Below are positions 55,563 through 63,048 of a stretch of 64,000 nt of DNA, piece after piece. Each line of letters starts with the position of its first letter. Positions within the stretch are counted from its first letter, which is position 1. Position numbers and translations under genes: made by a program. The stretch comes from Mycobacterium sp. ACS4054. GTDB lineage: Bacteria; Actinomycetota; Actinomycetes; Mycobacteriales; Mycobacteriaceae. The stretch lies in the NCBI RefSeq assembly GCF_001667275.1, contig NZ_LZHV01000044.1, forward strand, positions 1-64,000, in the 5' to 3' direction. The notes beneath the pieces are model-generated. The model was not told where the DNA came from and made no database searches. It was given only the letters and a program-made list of their open reading frames with translations.

Positions 55563-56519
55563 TCACGGCGTCGCGGCCGGTTTGGCCGCGCACACACCGC
55601 CCCGGGCCGGTGCGTCCAACATCAGGCACAGGGGATTCGCGTCACGAGCGGGCCTCTTGGCCGCCCAACCGGGCCACACGGGTTTCCCGTTCCAACTGAC
55701 CAGCCTCCAGCCGTCGTGCGGATTGCCCTGGATCTCGACGATGCCGGTGTTCGGCAGCGGATCGAAGAGCAAGAGCAGCGGATCGGGATTCTTGACGGTC
55801 ATCATCGTCCCGACGCCGATGGTGAACTCACTGGAGAACGCCACCTCGGTGATCTTGCCGCCCGTGGACCGAACCGGGTTGGCCATGGCATTGGCGTACA
55901 TCGTCTGCAGAGTGTCGGTGAAGCCGCCCGCGTTGCCGTACATCGTTTGCAGCGCGCCGTTGAAGCGGTTGGCGAATTCGAACCCGTTGGCGTCGGTGGA
56001 GCCCGGGGCCAGCATCGGCACGATGCGCAGCCCCAGCAGCCACGCGACGGGGCCCAGCAGGTACACCAACCCGGCGAGGCTGAACTGGGGTTGGCCGTTG
56101 AAAGCGCCGGCGTCGATCTCGTTGAGCCCGGGCAATGCCTGCACGTTCATGCCCAGCATGGCGGCCAGTGGCGCCGCGGTCTGCTGCGTCCTGATCAACT
56201 GTGACGCGAAGATCCCGGCCACCGGGCCCTGCGCGGCGATCACGGTGGCGATGTCCCTCGCCTGTTGCTGGCCGAGCGCGGTGAGCGCCGTTCCGGGCAC
56301 CGCCGTGTCGATCACGCGGGCCGCGTTGGACTCCGACTGGCCGTGCCGCACCAAGTCGATCACGATCGATTCGTCGGCCCAGGCGGTCGCCGGCCCGACG
56401 CACAGCAGCACAGCCGAAAGCGCAACGGCGCCAAGGGCGAGTCGGCGAATGGCAGTTCTCCGTTCTCTTGGCCACCCATTCGTTGACCCCGTGGCAGGAG
56501 TAAAGTATCCGGTTGACAT
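55563..56519 (-). CDS. Secreted histidine-phosphatase-family protein
   Basis: A 318-residue exported protein. The signal segment (about RRLALGAVALSAVLLCVGPATAWA) ends near residue 50, and VIDLVRHGQSESN is the RHG motif with the phosphorylated His. The second Arg appears in ASQLIRTQQTAAPLA; Glu lies in NEIDAGAFNG. A large insert (about 135-240) separates these from the C-terminal part, where the second catalytic His would be expected; I could not place it with certainty. The start at 56519 (ATG) gives an unusually long basic N-terminus; an in-frame ATT at about 56454 behind GGAG is a rarer option. Substrate unknown. Confidence 0.8.
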   Translation of the reverse strand: MSTGYFTPATGSTNGWPRERRTAIRRLALGAVALSAVLLCVGPATAWADESIVIDLVRHGQSESNAARVIDTAVPGTALTALGQQQARDIATVIAAQGPVAGIFASQLIRTQQTAAPLAAMLGMNVQALPGLNEIDAGAFNGQPQFSLAGLVYLLGPVAWLLGLRIVPMLAPGSTDANGFEFANRFNGALQTMYGNAGGFTDTLQTMYANAMANPVRSTGGKITEVAFSSEFTIGVGTMMTVKNPDPLLLLFDPLPNTGIVEIQGNPHDGWRLVSWNGKPVWPGWAAKRPARDANPLCLMLDAPARGGVCAAKPAATP

Positions 56520-56614
56520 CAGGCGATGACGCAACAACTTTCGCAGTCCGGAATCATGTTGTGACTGTGTCGTGATGACGAGATCGTCCGCCGCTCAGCC
56601 GGTCTGGCCGTCCT

Positions 56615-57274
56615 GTGGTCGAGAGGCATTGGAAGACAAAGGCATTGGTGAGGCAAGAGGATCGCGCCGTCGCGGTGTTGTTGTTCGGTGATCGGCGGGT
56701 GCCGGGGCCGCTGACCGGCCTGCCGATACACACGGCCGATCTCGACGCCGCGATCGGCGCCTATCGGCGGCTGGTGGTGCTCGGCGCCGACGCCGACCTG
56801 GCCGCGGTGCTGACCCGGCTGCTGCGCGCCGGCCGGCTCGACATCGAGGTGGCCTACGCGCCGCGCCGGCGCACCCGCGCGACGCGGATCTACCGCCTGC
56901 CCGCCGGACGGCGGGCGGCGCGGCGTGCGCTGCGGGGCTCGGCGCGGCGGGTGCCGCTGGTGCGCGACGAGACCGGGTCGGCGATCGTCGGGCGGGCGTC
57001 CTGGCTGCCCGCGGAGGGGCGGCTGCTCCGCGGCGAGGCCGTCGTCGACGACGCGGTGCTGTTCGACGGCGACGCGGCCGCCGTCGACATCGAGCCGACG
57101 GTTGCCGTGCCGGGCCTGCGGGCGCGCGTCGGTCGGCGCCGCTGGGTAGCCGGCCGCGCGGTCCAGCTGGGCAGCACCGGCGTCACCGTGGTGCGCGACG
57201 GCGTGTCCGCGGCGCGACCCGCGCGCCGCTCGACCTTCTACCGCAACGTCGAGGGCTGGCTGGCGGTCCGGTAG
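56615..57274 (+). CDS. Conserved hypothetical protein (Rv0358-like)
   Basis: A 219-residue cytoplasmic protein, Arg-rich (AYAPRRRTRATRIYRLPAG, RALRGSARRVPL), starting GTG 56615; GTG 56648 is a second choice. It begins with DRAVAVLLFGDRRV, and the alternating hydrophobic pattern near LVVLGADADLAAVLTRLL suggests an alpha/beta fold. I do not recognise a named domain. Size and position correspond to Rv0358. It is divergent from the histidine phosphatase gene and convergent with the small gene at 57284. Confidence 0.75.
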   Translation: MVERHWKTKALVRQEDRAVAVLLFGDRRVPGPLTGLPIHTADLDAAIGAYRRLVVLGADADLAAVLTRLLRAGRLDIEVAYAPRRRTRATRIYRLPAGRRAARRALRGSARRVPLVRDETGSAIVGRASWLPAEGRLLRGEAVVDDAVLFDGDAAAVDIEPTVAVPGLRARVGRRRWVAGRAVQLGSTGVTVVRDGVSAARPARRSTFYRNVEGWLAVR

Positions 57275-57283
57275 GTCGCCGGG

Positions 57284-57529
57284 CTAGGCGCCGCCGCCCT
57301 GCTGCTTGGACGCCAGGTGCTTGACCATCTGGCACAGGTTGACGACGGCGGCGCTCAGCTTGTGGATGGTGGCGTCCCGGTCCGCCACGCACGTCTGCCA
57401 GTCGCCGAACTCGTCGGGGGCTCTCTGGTTGTCCGCGTTGAGGTGGATTTTCTGCTCGATTTGGTCGCACAGGTCCGCCAGGGTCAGTTGCCCTGGCGCA
57501 TCGACGTCGGAGAACCATTTTTCACTCAT
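57284..57529 (-). CDS. Small hypothetical protein
   Basis: An 81-residue cytoplasmic protein, probably helical: DVDAPGQLTLADLCDQIEQKI, DEFGDWQTCVADRDATIHKL, VVNLCQMVKHLASKQQGGG. It has three Cys and an acidic middle. No recognised family. It starts at ATG 57529 with only a weak ribosome site. The composition and third-position GC look like a real gene, not a shadow. It is convergent with the Rv0358-like gene, ending nine bases after it, and divergent from the DUF1772-like gene. Confidence 0.6.
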   Translation of the reverse strand: MSEKWFSDVDAPGQLTLADLCDQIEQKIHLNADNQRAPDEFGDWQTCVADRDATIHKLSAAVVNLCQMVKHLASKQQGGGA

Positions 57530-57624
57530 GCCTAATCGGTACCCTGCCGCGCCCGGAATTCACAGGGGGCCGGGTCGTCACATTTCGCGGCCGCGAAGCG
57601 TCGATATTCTCGAGAACTCCACGC

Positions 57625-58131
57625 ATGAAGGGGACGCCATTGGCAGCGAACGGGCTCGGGGGCCGGTCGAACGTCGTCATCCGGCTGCTGGATCTGGCCC
57701 AGCTGGGGCAAGCGCAGTGGTTGTTCGGCAACATCTACGAAGCGGTCGTCAAGATCCCGGAGCGGCTGGCCGCCGAGGCGAGGCCGCCATCGGTGTTGGC
57801 GCCGGGCAGCCCGGTGCGCTATTACGCTGCCGCCGCGCCGATCACCGTGGCGGCCACGGCCGCGGCCGTGCGCCAGGGCTGGGAAATCGACGAGGCCAGG
57901 CGCTGGTTGGCGGCGACGGCGGGGTGCTCGCTCACCGGATTGGCAGTCACCGGTTACCTGATCCGGACGGTGAACCTCAAGGTGATGTTCGCGCCCGCAC
58001 CACCGGACCAACGGGACGCCCTCATCCGGACGTGGCACCGGCTCAACCTGGCGCGGATCGGCGTGGCGGGTGGTGCACTGTTCGCGGCGAATCGCGCGAG
58101 TCGGGTGATCGCGCGGCGAGGAGCGAGTTAG
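57625..58131 (+). CDS. DUF1772-like membrane protein
   Basis: A 168-residue membrane protein with about four hydrophobic segments (about 20-37, 66-86, 95-120 and 140-158). NIYEAVVKIPE and NLKVMFAPAPPDQRDALIRTWHRLNLARIG (parts) resemble the DUF1772/anthrone-oxygenase-like family. ATG 57625 is used, but a TTG at 57640 with AAGGGG six bases upstream is at least as good. It precedes the M50 protease gene on the same strand by 53 bp. Function unknown. Confidence 0.65.
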   Translation: MKGTPLAANGLGGRSNVVIRLLDLAQLGQAQWLFGNIYEAVVKIPERLAAEARPPSVLAPGSPVRYYAAAAPITVAATAAAVRQGWEIDEARRWLAATAGCSLTGLAVTGYLIRTVNLKVMFAPAPPDQRDALIRTWHRLNLARIGVAGGALFAANRASRVIARRGAS

Positions 58132-58184
58132 CCCGCCCGACCGCGAATTTCGGACTCCGGCCGGCGGTCCGATAGTTTCGACCG

Positions 58185-58958
58185 GTGATCCCGCCCGCCC
58201 GGCATGAATCGGTGCGACCCAGCCCCATCTTCCTGGCCCTGGTGGCCGTGACGGCGATCGGCGGCGTGCTCGCCTGGCTGGCCGGTTCCACCGTGCGGCC
58301 GCTGGCGTATGCCGGGGTGTTCACCTTCGTGATCGCGGGCTGGCTGGTGTCGCTGTGCCTGCACGAATTCGGTCACGCGGTGACCGCCTGGCGGTTCGGC
58401 GACCACGACGCCGCGGTGCGCGGGTACCTGACGCTGGATCCGCGGCGGTACAGCCATCCGGCGCTTTCGCTGCTGCTGCCGATGGTGATCATCGTGCTGG
58501 GCGGGATCGGCCTGCCGGGCGCCGCGGTGTACGTGCGGACCTGGTTCATGACGCCGAAGCGTCGCACGCTGGTCAGCCTCGCGGGCCCGACGGCGAACCT
58601 GGTGTTGGCGGTGCTGCTGCTGGCGCTGACGCGGCTGTTCTACGAGCCCGACCACGCGGTGCTGTGGGCGGGCGCGGCGTTCCTGGGATTTCTGCAGCTG
58701 ACGGCGGTGGTGCTGAACCTGCTGCCGATTCCGGGCCTGGACGGCTACGACGCGCTGGAACCGCACCTGAGTCCCGAGACGCAGCGGGCCGTGGCCCCCG
58801 CCAAGCAGTGGGGCTTCTTCATCCTGCTGCTGTTGCTGTGGCCGGCCAGCGCCTGGTTTTTCGGGGTGGTGCTGTGGCTGTTCGATTTCTCCGGGGTGCC
58901 CGGCTGGCTGGTGTCCGCGGGCAACGTGCTGACCCGATTCTGGAGCCGCTGGCTCTGA
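58185..58958 (+). CDS. M50-family membrane metalloprotease (Rv0359-like)
   Basis: A 257-residue site-2-protease-like membrane protein. HEFGH (about residue 62-66) is the zinc motif, and IPGLDGYDA (about 186) holds the third ligand Asp, as in the NPxPPLDG motif. About five or six hydrophobic segments are visible. The family cuts transmembrane substrates in signal pathways or has housekeeping roles; there is no PDZ domain here. GTG start at 58185. It stops eight bases before the palindrome in front of the cation exporter gene. Confidence 0.87.
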   Translation: MIPPARHESVRPSPIFLALVAVTAIGGVLAWLAGSTVRPLAYAGVFTFVIAGWLVSLCLHEFGHAVTAWRFGDHDAAVRGYLTLDPRRYSHPALSLLLPMVIIVLGGIGLPGAAVYVRTWFMTPKRRTLVSLAGPTANLVLAVLLLALTRLFYEPDHAVLWAGAAFLGFLQLTAVVLNLLPIPGLDGYDALEPHLSPETQRAVAPAKQWGFFILLLLLWPASAWFFGVVLWLFDFSGVPGWLVSAGNVLTRFWSRWL

Positions 58959-58966
58959 CCCTTGCC

Positions 58967-58990
58967 ATATATGCGTAGATCCGCATATAT
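58967..58990. promoter_or_regulatory. AT-rich palindromic operator of the CDF gene
   Basis: ATATATGCG and CGCATATAT are perfect inverted arms separated by TAGATC, nine bases before the ATG at 58999. Dyads of this type with AT-rich outer arms are bound by ArsR/SmtB-type metal sensors. It stands out in a GC-rich background. No ArsR gene is in this part of the window, so the regulator would be encoded elsewhere. Confidence 0.8.
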
Positions 58991-58998
58991 TGCTGGCC

Positions 58999-59895
58999 AT
59001 GGGCGCCGGCCACAACCACACCCCCGCCGAGACCGACGCGTCTCGGCTGATTCCCCGCATGATCATCGCCGCCTCGATCCTGGCGGCGTTCTTCGTCGTG
59101 GAGTTGACCACCTCGCTGCTGATCAACTCCATCGCGCTGCTGGCCGACGCGGGCCACATGCTGACCGACGTGGTCGCCGTCTTCATGGGGCTGGCCGCGG
59201 TGACGCTGGCCCGCCGGGGCAGCGCGTCACCGTCGCGCACGTACGGGTGGCACCGGGCCGAGGTTTTCACCGCGGTGGCCAACGCCGGGCTGCTGCTCGG
59301 GGTGTCCCTGTTCATCCTGTGGGAGGCGATCCAGCGGCTGCGGGAAACCCCGACGATCCCGGGCGTGCCGATGATCGTGGTCGCGCTGGCCGGGCTGCTC
59401 GCCAACCTGGTGGTCGCGCTGCTGCTGCGGTCCCACTCGGCGCAGAGCCTGGCCGTCAAGGGCGCCTACATGGAGGTGGTCGCCGACAGTGTCGGCAGCC
59501 TGGGCGTGCTGATCGCCGGGGTCGTCACCGTGACCACGCGCTGGCCGTACGCCGACGTGGTGGTCGCGGTGCTGGTCGCGCTCTGGGTGCTGCCGCGGGC
59601 GATCTCGCTGGCCCGCGACGCGTTGCGGATCCTGTCCGAGGCGTCACCGACCCACATCGACGTGGAGGAGCTGCGCTCGGCGCTGGGCGCCGTCGACGGC
59701 GTGACCGAGGTGCACGACCTGCACGTCTGGACGCTCTCGCCGGGCAAGGACATGTGCACCGCGCACCTGCGCAGCTCCGGCGACTCCGCCCGGGTGCTGC
59801 AGGAGGCCCGCTCCGTGCTGTCGGCCCGCGGGCTGGAGCACGCCACCGTCCAGATCGAATCGCCGGGCGACGCGGGGTGCTCGGAAAGCTTCTAG
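58999..59895 (+). CDS. Cation-diffusion-facilitator metal exporter
   Basis: A 298-residue CDF protein, CzcD/ZitB-like, with six membrane helices (about 20-40, 52-72, 88-108, 124-142, 155-175, 182-198) and a C-terminal cytoplasmic domain (about 210-290) with HDLHVWTLSPGKDMCTAHL (parts: VHDLHVWTL, MCTAHL). The helix-2 site LLADAGHMLTD keeps His and Asp. The helix-5 site is MEVVADSVGSLG, with Glu in the place often held by His, so metal choice may differ from Zn pumps. The ATG 58999 is preceded by a palindrome. It overlaps the convergent DUF3151 gene by four bases. Exports Zn or Co/Ni/Mn-type ions; the metal is not certain. Confidence 0.9.
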   Translation: MGAGHNHTPAETDASRLIPRMIIAASILAAFFVVELTTSLLINSIALLADAGHMLTDVVAVFMGLAAVTLARRGSASPSRTYGWHRAEVFTAVANAGLLLGVSLFILWEAIQRLRETPTIPGVPMIVVALAGLLANLVVALLLRSHSAQSLAVKGAYMEVVADSVGSLGVLIAGVVTVTTRWPYADVVVAVLVALWVLPRAISLARDALRILSEASPTHIDVEELRSALGAVDGVTEVHDLHVWTLSPGKDMCTAHLRSSGDSARVLQEARSVLSARGLEHATVQIESPGDAGCSESF

Positions 59896-60308
59896 AGCCC
59901 CAGCGCCGGCCGCGCGGCCGGGTCGCAATCGTCGAGCAGATCCAGGCAGCGCAGGAACTCGTCGGTTTCGCCGATCGTGTCGGCGGCGCGCGCCAGGGCC
60001 GCCACACACCGCAGGAACCCGCGGTTGGCCTCGTGCGAATAAGGCACCGGCCCGAAACCCTTCCAGCCGTTTCGCCGGAGCTGGTCCAGGCCGCGGTGGT
60101 AGCCGGTGCGGGCGTACGCGTAGGCCGTGATGGCCTGGTCGTCGGCCAGCGCCTGCTCGGCCAGCGCGGCCCACGCCACCGACGCCGAGGGGTGCGCCGC
60201 GGCGACGATCCCGGGCTTCTCGCCGGCGAGCAGCTCGGCCTCGGCGTCGGGATCGCCCGGCAGCAGGGTCGGGTCGGGTCCGAGAAGGTCTCGCGTCATG
60301 GCTCCCAT
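59892..60308 (-). CDS. DUF3151 protein (Rv0360c-like)
   Basis: A 138-residue soluble helical protein from ATG 60308 (an ATG at 60299 is as good). Pattern: LLGPDPTLLPGDPDAEAELLAG, SASVAWAALAEQALADD, AYAYARTGYHRGLDQLRRNGWKGFGPVPYSHEANRGFLRCVAALA (parts). This is the actinobacterial DUF3151 family, size as in Rv0360c. TPR-like helices are possible. Function unknown. Convergent with the CDF gene and divergent from the Rv0361-like gene. Confidence 0.82.
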   Translation of the reverse strand: MGAMTRDLLGPDPTLLPGDPDAEAELLAGEKPGIVAAAHPSASVAWAALAEQALADDQAITAYAYARTGYHRGLDQLRRNGWKGFGPVPYSHEANRGFLRCVAALARAADTIGETDEFLRCLDLLDDCDPAARPALGL

Positions 60309-60423
60309 TCTCCCAGCCGCGCCGTTTTGCCGGGACGCCGGACCTCAACCATCGCCCCATCGAGGGGGGCGGGTCGCTAAGCTCTCCAACTACCCCACCC
60401 GATAGCGGAGGACAGCAGCACTC

Positions 60424-61245
60424 ATGCCCCATCCACCCGAGCCCGATCGCGGCGGCACGCCGAACCCGTCCGGGCGCGAATGGGCCGCAAGCGAAGACGC
60501 CACCGAGGGCGTCCCGCTGGTGCCGAGCGACGCCGAGACCGAGACCGTGGTGATCAAGCCCGAGCCCGGCGGTGCCCCGGCGGACGCCGGCGAGGACTCG
60601 GACGCCCAGCGTGAACGCCGCTTCACCGCGCCCGGTTTCGACGCGAAAGAGACCGCGGTTATCGCCACCACCCCGGAGCCCGCCACCGAGGTCTTCGCCT
60701 CACCGCCGGAGGGCATCCCCGCCCAGCCCGAAGCGACCTCGAAAGCCGCTGTGCCGCAATCGATTCCGCCCCGGCTCGGGGGAAAGCTGCGGACCTCCCG
60801 GCAGGTCAACTGGGGCTGGGTGCTGGCGCTGGTGGTGATCGTGCTGGCGCTGGCCGCGATCGCGATCCTGGGCACGGTGCTGCTCACCCGCGGCAAGCAC
60901 ACCAAGGTGTCGCAGGAAGACCAGGTGCGCACCACCATCCAAAGCTTCGACACCGCGATCCAAAAGGGCGACCTGACGACGCTGCGCACCATCACCTGCG
61001 GCACCACCCGCGACGGGTACGCGGACTACGACGAACGCTCGTGGGACGAGACCTACCGGCGGGTGTCGGCGGCCAGGCAGTATCCGGTGATCGCCAGCAT
61101 CGACCAGGTGGTGGTCAACGGCCAGCACGCCGAGGCCAACGTCACCACGTTCATGGCCTACGACCCGCAGGTGCGTTCCACCCGCAGCCTGGACCTGCAG
61201 TACCGCGACGACCAGTGGAAGATCTGCCAGTCCCCCAGCGGCTAG
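60424..61245 (+). CDS. Single-pass membrane protein (Rv0361-like)
   Basis: A 273-residue protein. The first 135 residues are Pro/Glu/Ala-rich and probably disordered in the cytoplasm, followed by a membrane helix (about 139-161) and a C-terminal extracytoplasmic domain of about 105 residues with TIQSFDTAIQKGDLTTLRTITCG and LQYRDDQWKICQS; two Cys may bond. The domain resembles small NTF2/DUF4878-like lumenal domains. Matches Rv0361 in size and order. A role is not known. Convergent with fba, with a four-base overlap. Confidence 0.8.
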   Translation: MPHPPEPDRGGTPNPSGREWAASEDATEGVPLVPSDAETETVVIKPEPGGAPADAGEDSDAQRERRFTAPGFDAKETAVIATTPEPATEVFASPPEGIPAQPEATSKAAVPQSIPPRLGGKLRTSRQVNWGWVLALVVIVLALAAIAILGTVLLTRGKHTKVSQEDQVRTTIQSFDTAIQKGDLTTLRTITCGTTRDGYADYDERSWDETYRRVSAARQYPVIASIDQVVVNGQHAEANVTTFMAYDPQVRSTRSLDLQYRDDQWKICQSPSG

Positions 61246-62276
61246 GCGCCTAGCGACTTGCCGGCGCAGTGCAGGTCCTCGCAGGCCTCAACCACGCGCT
61301 CGCTCATCGACGCCTCGCCCTTCTTCAGGTAGCTGCGCGGGTCGTAGACCTTCTTGGCGCCCACCTCGCCGTCCACCTTCAGCACGCCGTCGTAGTTGGC
61401 GAACATGTGGCCGGCGATCGGGCGGGTGAACGCGTACTGGGTGTCGGTGTCGACGTTCATCTTCACCACGCCATAGCGCAGCGATTCCTCGATCTCGGAC
61501 TTCAGCGAACCCGACCCGCCGTGGAAGACGAAGTCGAACGGCTTCGCGTCGTCGGGCAGCCCCAGCTTGGCCGCGGCCACCCGCTGGCCCTGAGCCAGGA
61601 TGTCGGGGCGCAGCTTGACGTTGCCCGGCTTGTAGACGCCGTGCACGTTGCCGAACGTCGCGGCCAGCAGGTACTTGCCGTGCTCGCCGTGGCCCAGCGC
61701 GTCGATGGTCTTCTCGAAGTCCTCCGGCGTCGTATACAGCTTGTCGTTGATCTCGTGGGCGACGCCGTCCTCTTCCCCGCCCACGACACCGATCTCGATC
61801 TCCAGGACGATCTTGGCGGCCGCGGCCGCCTTGAGCAGTTCCTGCGCGATCACCAAGTTTTCGGCGATCGGCACGGCGGAGCCGTCCCACATGTGGGACT
61901 GGAACAGGGGATCGCCGCCGGCGCTCACCCGCTCCGCGGAGATCGCTAGCAGCGGTCGGACGTAGCTGTCCAGCTTGTCCTTGGGGCAGTGGTCGGTGTG
62001 CAGCGCGACGTTGACCGGGTACCGGTCGGCGATCACCCGGGTGAACTCGGCGAGCGCGACCGCGCCGGTCACCATGTCCTTGACCCCCAGGCCCGACGCG
62101 AACTCCGCGCCGCCGGTGGAGAACTGGATGATGCCGTCGCTGCCGGCGTCGGCGAAACCCTTGATGGCGGCGTTGACCGTCTCCGAGGAGGTGCAGTTGA
62201 TGGCGGGGAAGGCGTACGCGTTCTGTTTGGCGCGGCCCAGCATCTCGGCGTACACCTCGGGCGTGGCGATGGGCAT
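61242..62276 (-). CDS. fba: Class II fructose-bisphosphate aldolase
   Basis: A 344-residue zinc-dependent aldolase of glycolysis and gluconeogenesis. ALHTDHCPKDKLDSYV carries the catalytic Asp and zinc His (about 95), GVVGGEEDGVA and LAATFGNVHGVY (about 212, zinc His), FHGGSGSL (zinc His, about 252) and NVDTDTQYAF. The ATG 62276 has GGAGGAG directly upstream. The gene is alone on its strand, between convergent Rv0361-like and divergent DedA-like genes. In H37Rv I remember the Mg transporter mgtE between the Rv0361 and fba genes; it is not here. Confidence 0.96.
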   Translation of the reverse strand: MPIATPEVYAEMLGRAKQNAYAFPAINCTSSETVNAAIKGFADAGSDGIIQFSTGGAEFASGLGVKDMVTGAVALAEFTRVIADRYPVNVALHTDHCPKDKLDSYVRPLLAISAERVSAGGDPLFQSHMWDGSAVPIAENLVIAQELLKAAAAAKIVLEIEIGVVGGEEDGVAHEINDKLYTTPEDFEKTIDALGHGEHGKYLLAATFGNVHGVYKPGNVKLRPDILAQGQRVAAAKLGLPDDAKPFDFVFHGGSGSLKSEIEESLRYGVVKMNVDTDTQYAFTRPIAGHMFANYDGVLKVDGEVGAKKVYDPRSYLKKGEASMSERVVEACEDLHCAGKSLGA

Positions 62277-62334
62277 GGACTCCTCCTGGCGGCTGGGCCC
62301 ATCCAGTATCGCAACAACGGTATGTTGAAGCATC

Positions 62335-63048
62335 GTGAGCACCACCGTGACGGCCCTGCCCCACATCTTCGACCCGATGTACTGGTTGGGCGCCGACGGC
62401 GTTTTCGGCTCCGCGGTGCTGCCCGGCATCCTGATCATCGTCTTCATCGAGACCGGCCTGCTGTTTCCGCTGCTGCCCGGCGAATCGCTGTTGTTCACCG
62501 GCGGGCTGCTGGCCGCAGGTGCGAACCCACCGGCCAGCATCTGGGTGCTGGCCCCGGCCGTCGCCCTGGTGGCGATCCTGGGCGATCAGACCGGGTACTT
62601 CATCGGCCGGCGGATCGGCCCCGCGCTGTTCAAGAAGGAAGACTCCCGCTTCTTCAAGAAGCACTACGTGACCGAGTCGCACGCGTTCTTCGAGAAATAC
62701 GGGCCGTGGGCGATCATCCTGGCCCGGTTCGCGCCGTTCGTGCGGACGTTCGTGCCGCCGGTGGCCGGGGTGTCATACATGCGCTACCCGGTGTTCCTGG
62801 GCTTCGACATCGTCGGCGGCATCCTGTGGGGCGGCGGCGTCACGCTGGCCGGCTACTTCTTGGGCAACGTGCCGTTCGTGCACCACAACCTGCAGAAGAT
62901 CCTGCTGGTGATCCTGGTGGTCTCCCTGACGCCGGCGTGCATCGCGGCCTGGCGCAGCTACCGGGGCCGCCGGCGCGCGGCGGCCGAGCCTGGCGACGGG
63001 CCGGACTCAGGACACCCGACTTCTGCGGTACGCAACGAAAGCGTCTAG
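62335..63048 (+). CDS. DedA-family membrane protein (Rv0364-like)
   Basis: A 237-residue DedA/SNARE-associated membrane protein. Visible: FIETGLLFPLLPGESLLFTGGLLAAG (parts: FIETGLLFPLLPGES), GDQTGYFIGRRIGPALFKKED and ARFAPFVRTFVPPVAGVSYM (about 135-155), the typical DedA motif with two Arg. Members are thought to flip phospholipids such as undecaprenyl phosphate. Start GTG 62335, divergent from fba. Its last 42 bases overlap the convergent acyl-CoA synthetase gene. C-terminus is Arg/Ala-rich. Confidence 0.9.
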   Translation: MSTTVTALPHIFDPMYWLGADGVFGSAVLPGILIIVFIETGLLFPLLPGESLLFTGGLLAAGANPPASIWVLAPAVALVAILGDQTGYFIGRRIGPALFKKEDSRFFKKHYVTESHAFFEKYGPWAIILARFAPFVRTFVPPVAGVSYMRYPVFLGFDIVGGILWGGGVTLAGYFLGNVPFVHHNLQKILLVILVVSLTPACIAAWRSYRGRRRAAAEPGDGPDSGHPTSAVRNESV

